From the NCBI GenBank assembly GCA_019096065.1, contig JAGUCH010000008.1, positions 4,035,001-4,099,000 of the forward strand: a stretch of DNA of 64,000 nucleotides, in the 5' to 3' direction. The position numbers and the translations under genes were made by a program. How positions within the stretch are numbered: position 1 is the first letter of the stretch; every line of letters begins with the position of its first letter. The stretch is from Paracyclopina nana. Taxonomy: Eukaryota; Arthropoda; Copepoda; Cyclopoida; Cyclopettidae. The notes below the pieces were generated by a model. The model was given only the letters and a program-made list of their open reading frames with translations, ran no database searches and was not told where the DNA came from. Shown here one piece after another: positions 60,833 through 64,000 of the stretch.

Positions 60833-61472
60833 ACTTAAGGTGAGGAGATACTGATAATAATTGCAGTAATAAAGCCCAAATGAATGCAGGCTAACGAAAA
60901 GGAATGCAAACGAAGCAAGCTCCGCCCATGGGCGCAATGAAAAAATGGCGCAATAATTTGAATTTTAATTTCCCGCTTTTCTTATGAATTAGGCTGCACT
61001 AGAGCCCTCGCACAAGTGACAAAGGAACTAATGATAGGTTGAGATATAAAATTCAAAAATTTTCGTCTAGAACTGACTTATTGGACAGCCCCGGTTTTGG
61101 TAAGCAAAAGTCTCCACCTTGGCTCGAGTGAAGTTGAATGCGAGTGACGTAATAATTCGAGCTACCAGATTCGGCTTTTCTCCAACAATTTTGCCCTTAT
61201 TTGGCTCTTTCTATGAGTGACAGATTTTTTTCAAATCAAAAAGAGTAAATCTGCCTCAGAATTTTAATTATTCTGTCAGAAGCCCTTCCATAGCATAGTT
61301 AGACCGTTCACCTTACATTCTAGATCATCTTGGGATTGCTAAGAGTTTTTGAGCTGTAGATTGAAGTAACTCTGATAAAAGAAAGGCAAAATATTCTATT
61401 TTATTTGTTGGAAAATAGATAATATTTTATCTGTTACCATTGTATGCATTTATTTTCTTTTTTTGCTTAATG

Positions 61473-62022
61473 TAGTCATATGTACCCCTATTTTGAGTCA
61501 TATTAAGAGAGATGATGCCATTTGCAGTCATCTGCAGTCATATGCAGTCATATGCAGTCATATGCAGTCATATGCAGTCATATCCAGTCATCTGAAGTCA
61601 AAATGCAGTCATATCCAGTCATCTGAAGTCAAAATGCAGTCATCTGCAGTTGTGTGCAGTCATCTGCAGTGTGTGCAGTCATATGTACCCCTATTTTGAG
61701 TCATATTAAGAGAGATGATGCCATTTGCAGTCATCTGCAGTCATATGCAGTCATATGCAGTCATATGCAGTCATATCCAGTCATCTGAAGTCAAAATGCA
61801 GTCATCTGCAGTTGTGTGCAGTCATCTGCAGTGTGTGCAGTCATATGTACCCCTATTTTGAGTCATATTAAGAGAGATGATGCCATTTGCAGTCATCTGC
61901 AGTCATATGCAGTCATATGCAGTCATATCCAGTCATCTGAAGTCAAAATGCAGTCATCTGCAGTTGTGTGCAGTCATCTGCAGTGTGTGCAGTCATCTGC
62001 AGTGTGTGCAGTCATATGCAGG
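61473..62022. repeat. Minisatellite array, right arm, with higher-order repeats
   Basis: Units of TGCAGTCATA/TGCAGTCATC, inverse to the left array. Three larger blocks each begin with the non-repetitive leader TGTACCCCTATTTTGAGTCA (61481, 61684, 61846) and contain variant units (CAGTTGTGTG, CAGTCATCTGAAGTCAAAA). Block spacing is 203 and 162 bp. Because 10 bp is not a multiple of three and the unit lacks stops, reading frames stay open without meaning. Confidence 0.92.
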
Positions 62023-62639
62023 TTTTAGACACAGCGCAGGGTAGGTTGACTAGTTTTTCAAAAGGGTTGCCTTATAGGACGGCAGCAAAAAATAAGAAAG
62101 AATCACTTAATCTGCGTACATTTCTGAATGTGGCACCTTTTAACAAGTCTCAAAGGGCAAGAAACTCGGGAACTCGAGCATTTTTACTTTTCAGAAAATG
62201 TTCAAAAAGGTAATAATTTGGAAAAATACTCATACCAAAAAATATGTACGAATGACTATGAAAGAAAAAAATACTCTAATTTTCAACTTTAATTCTGCCA
62301 TTTGTCATTAGCTTCAGCTATTTTTTTAAATGCAAATTGGATTGCACAGAGGGACATTTTTCACGAGCTGAGTAGAATCCTTGGTCAGTTCTTAGAACAA
62401 CACCCAAAGTTGCCGGAAAACAAAGGTAAATTACCGTTGTTCCAGTAGGTAGATTCTCAGAATTTTTAGGTCCTGTTGTACTGTCGCAATAAACTTAGTT
62501 TCGATTTATTTTCATGGCTTTTTTGAACGTATTTCTGTGAGTGTACAGAAATATAAGACTTATTACATCCGTTTAATGATATCAGAGTCTCGTTGACAGT
62601 GAGCAATTCAACTTGATGCTAGCATTAATTAGCTATAAA

Positions 62640-63372
62640 ATGCTGAAGTCGTCATTTTTTATTTTCTTAGGCCTATTTTCACTATGCGTATCAGGTAACA
62701 ACTAAAACAATTATTATAACTTTTCGTGTCATCTCAGCAATTTAATTTTAGTTCATGGAGGCAGTTTTTTCTCACTGGAGCAAAAATGCCAGATTTTCAT
62801 GGATGTTGCTGACAAAATGGAGCAGGAAAAGTTTTTATCAAATGGTGAAAAGCAATTTTTTACGTTTTATAAAAGCTTGAAAAATTATGGGTTTTTTTCA
62901 CTTAAAAAGATGACTACTTGAAAAGTTACACTTTGTGTCGTGATGTTTTGCATCTGGATGACTTTGACACAATCCCCACTCGACGTAAGAATCTACCAAC
63001 AAAGATTGGAATTGACAAGACTTTTGACTCGCGGAATTTGCAATATTATTTTGATGGCGATGGTTTTTGTGCCATCATGCTGTTTGAAAGTGGTTTCTTC
63101 AAAGGCAAGCCAACAACTTTGGTCAAATCTTCGCGATTTGTCAGTAGCAAAACTGTTCACAGCATCAAGAACATTGGAAATTGCTGCTGGACCATTTACA
63201 AGTATACAGCAATTTTGAAATTAAATGTATAACGTGCGAACTTATACTAAAAATCCATTTTTGCAGTAACGGCTCAAAATGGGATGTCATCAGGGCCCAA
63301 GAAGAAAAAGCAGTTCTGAAGCATCCTTTGAGGCCACCATTTCTCTTCAAGAAATCAACTGATTGTGAATAG
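62640..63372 (+). CDS. Small secreted beta/gamma-crystallin-like protein, copy 2
   Basis: Four exons, 62640-62694, 62752-62844, 62910-63201 and 63267-63372 (TAG), phases agreeing, 181 residues. Exon 1 is a signal peptide (MLKSSFFIFLGLFSLCVS). A charged helical linker (LEQKCQIFMDVADKMEQEK) and a segment with YTLCRDVLHLDDF precede the domain GFCAIMLFESGFFKGKPTTL, then VHSIKNIGNCCWTIY. The strand/turn spacing (LFE..F.G....L, SIK..G.CCW..Y) is that of a beta/gamma-crystallin Greek key. It is longer than copy 1 by an N-terminal region with extra cysteines. Family assignment is by pattern and remains tentative. Confidence 0.7.
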
Positions 63373-64000
63373 TGTTCTCAGCCATTCCCTCGAGTGCCTT
63401 ACTTTACCATTTTGCCATTCCGGATCCTCCTCCGGATTGGCGTCAATAAACTTAACTCTCTTTTTTCAAAAGAGTTATGAATTAGAAATTTCTATATTTT
63501 TTATCATGGCTTCACTGTATGAGCTTTTGTCAGATTGTGTATTAACTTTATGGCATTTGTCATGCATTTTTTGCTGGCTTCGTCGCCATTTATGCCCCCC
63601 AAGGATATGGCATAATAATTTTGTGCCAAAAGCCAAGAAAACTTTTGATGACATATCAATAGCAGCACAAACTGTCAATAACTTTTACCATATTTGCATA
63701 GACGCGCGAGATGCTTTCTTTGTATGCTGGGCCATTTTTGGTCTTTTCATTCGCGCGAGCTACAGATAAGAGCAGTAAATAGAACACGGATTTGATCCAA
63801 TTTTGTCTCAAATTCTGGCAGGAATAAAGCTTTTGCTCGCAAATTGGATTTTTGTTTTTGCAATACGAGAACGCACAGGAGTCTTAACTTTAGTTTACAA
63901 TTATTTCATCCATTTTTCCCGAATAGAAATCAGTCTTTTCCAGTTCTTAAAAAACTCTTATTCTATTTCCCCTTTTATTTTATTTTTTAAAAGGATATCC
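63373..64000. other. Window end, no gene confirmed
   Basis: An open frame covers 63365-63769. A part starting at an ATG near 63506 would encode about 87 residues with two hydrophobic segments, but there is no motif or splice support. Confidence 0.35.

Noticed and set aside
60694-62022. CRISPR-like array
   Set aside because: Units are contiguous 10-mers without unique spacers and the genome is eukaryotic.
60597-62213. Several open frames with CSHMQSYAVI-type repeats
   Set aside because: Artefacts of the stop-free 10-bp minisatellite, which opens several frames on the strand concerned.
62633-62642. TATAAA directly before the ATG of the second CCW gene (also before 49048)
   Set aside because: A TATA box there would place the start site downstream of the ATG; it is better read as an A-rich start-codon context.
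63365-63769. 134-codon open frame at the window end
   Set aside because: Hydrophobic composition but no start context, motif or splice partner; cannot be supported.

Overview
This is nuclear DNA of an arthropod, most likely a crustacean or another pancrustacean. The evidence is spliced genes with short introns (mostly 50-300 bp) and GT-AG borders, four innexins, an ionotropic receptor, two beaten-path-type immunoglobulin genes, a SmydA/msta-type SET-MYND gene, Pol III tRNA genes and an AT-rich background full of small TA-flanked elements. I cannot fix the species. Gene models were built by hand from reading frame, splice sites, phase agreement between exons and family motifs. Coding features give the outer limits, and exons are listed in the evidence.

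Left part (1-24.3 kb): the 3' part of a beat-like Ig gene (+), a PIF/Harbinger-type MITE, an intronless ionotropic receptor (-), an ADAM17/TACE-like metalloprotease (+) that stops early in the disintegrin region, a SmydA-like SET-MYND gene (+) only 145 bp behind it, about 4 kb without a convincing gene, a four-TM membrane protein (+), a prominin-like five-TM protein (-) and a small secreted orphan protein (+).

Middle (24.5-37.4 kb): four innexin genes in head-to-tail tandem, all on the minus strand. They share exon layout and the YYQWV signature. The most upstream one has two interchangeable first exons. The most downstream one hides a 63-nt in-frame intron. A 693-bp TA-flanked inverted-repeat element lies between the second and third.

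Right part (38.4-64 kb): a dihydrodiol dehydrogenase-like oxidoreductase (+); a secreted trypsin-like protease (+) whose propeptide carries a duplicated 13-residue cassette; then seven tRNA genes (three tRNA-Val-AAC, four tRNA-Glu-CTC, identical within each type) spread over 16 kb. Three of these lie inside introns of a second, complete beat-like gene (+, 49.0-52.2 kb). Further right are two small secreted proteins with hydrophobic C-termini (-), and two diverged paralogous small secreted proteins with a beta/gamma-crystallin-like pattern (+). Between the last two sit two minisatellite arrays of one 10-bp unit in opposite orientation. Innexins, Beat proteins and the ionotropic receptor point to neural and sensory functions, but nothing shows that the neighbours act as one pathway, apart from the innexin tandem array.
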